Shown here one piece after another: positions 63,509-64,000 of a stretch of DNA of 64,000 nucleotides (positions within the stretch are counted from its first letter, which is position 1; every line of letters begins with the position of its first letter). The notes beneath the pieces were generated by a model. The model saw only the letters and a program-made list of their open reading frames with translations, did no database searches and was not told where the DNA came from. The DNA comes from Xanthostigma xanthostigma (lineage: Eukaryota; Arthropoda; Insecta; Raphidioptera; Raphidiidae), in assembly GCA_963575645.1 (NCBI GenBank), contig OY754469.1, positions 18,060,001 to 18,124,000 on the forward strand, read 5' to 3'. The position numbers were made by a program, and so were the translations under genes.

Positions 63509-64000
63509 AGGCCGCTGCACACGAGGCTGGATTTACTAGATTTGTCTACTAGTTCTCTAGTGCTGGTTTTCTTAATGGCTTTAATGTGCTCGCTTCACAC
63601 GAGACGTCTTTTCAAGCTTTTTTGTGGATAGATCTGGTGCGCGTACAGTGACAGTTCAAATATAAAGACAGTGTTTAAGCCTCTCTTTTTAATTTGTTTA
63701 TTAATTTGGAAACGAATCTTTGATTTTGTTATTCGATTAATTTATGTGCACATAGATGGCCTACAATGCTTCTTTTGTGTTATATCTAGTGCGCAGAAAG
63801 AAAAAAGCATTAACGTTTGTTATCTCGTGGGCAATGCACCTCATCTTAAAAGATAGATAGAATTTAGTTTTTGAATTGAACATTTTAGTTTTTCTTGTGA
63901 AGAATATTTGGTTAATATTTGTCAGTGTTGATAAGAAATCAGTATTTCCCTTTTTTCCTTTTCCTAAAACTTTCCAACTGATTTTTGTGTTTGAAGAAGT
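63509..64000 (+). mobile_element. Left end of a PIF/Harbinger-like element, cut by the window edge
   Basis: After TAA (63506-63508) comes AGGCCGCTGCACACGAGGC, sharing AGGCC-CT-CACACGA-GC-GGATTT with the Harbinger-like ends at 44485. No right end is present up to 64000, so the element would extend beyond the window. The plus-strand frame 63671-63856 is hydrophobic and not diagnostic. Confidence 0.5.

Overview
The window looks like a piece of an insect nuclear genome that is AT-rich and heavily loaded with transposable elements (TEs). The evidence is the TE set: an insect-type Tc1/mariner transposase of the DD41D class, Penelope-like elements, LINE fragments with (TTA)n or (TTC)n tails, piggyBac-, hAT-, PIF/Harbinger- and pogo-like non-autonomous elements, Helitron-like ends, and many foldback elements. 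The species cannot be fixed from the sequence. I see no rRNA, no intact canonical tRNA, no CRISPR array, no bacterial-type operon and no confident host protein-coding gene. Two coding-like stretches (27.2-27.5 kb on the minus strand, 55.0-55.3 kb on the plus strand) and one GC-rich promoter-like patch (30.65-30.8 kb) are the only candidates for non-TE content.  Layout. 0-9 kb holds dispersed repeats, a long-TIR mariner derivative at 4.2-4.9 kb, and a copy of a high-copy family (called R1 here) that carries a 13-unit, ~120-bp tandem array with a 5-unit higher-order period. 9.1-10.6 kb has the only intact-looking coding gene, a 362-residue DD41D transposase with 29-bp TIRs and a TA duplication, sitting in the loop of an older hairpin element. 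10.6-24 kb contains a Helitron-like copy, foldback elements, a tRNA-like sequence, a MITE with a perfect 33-bp-arm hairpin and further R1 and R3 copies. 23.9-25.8 kb is a head-to-head pair of R1 copies, each hit by a LINE fragment. 26.6-37 kb has foldbacks, a second Helitron-like copy, a piggyBac-like element, a 353-residue LINE reverse transcriptase fragment, a mariner remnant and a tRNA-Lys-like sequence.  37.7-46.2 kb is the most unusual part. A LINE pseudogene is interrupted by a Penelope-derived inverted pair with a 12-bp target duplication, and three more Penelope-derived inverted pairs follow. The pairs carry hammerhead-ribozyme-like motifs, and one of them encodes a GIY-YIG endonuclease fragment. 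Two hAT/mariner-type MITEs and a PIF/Harbinger derivative lie between them. 46-64 kb carries an 876-bp foldback, a ~110-bp-arm hairpin, an R1 copy split by a second repeat, a decayed hAT element, a conserved-domain pseudogene, a hAT MITE, a pogo-like derivative full of CCAATATTGG motifs, and the left end of a Harbinger-like element cut by the window edge.  The genes do not form a pathway. What connects them is nesting: many insertions have readable target duplications, so their relative order can be reconstructed. All family calls are by eye. None was checked by database search or folding software.
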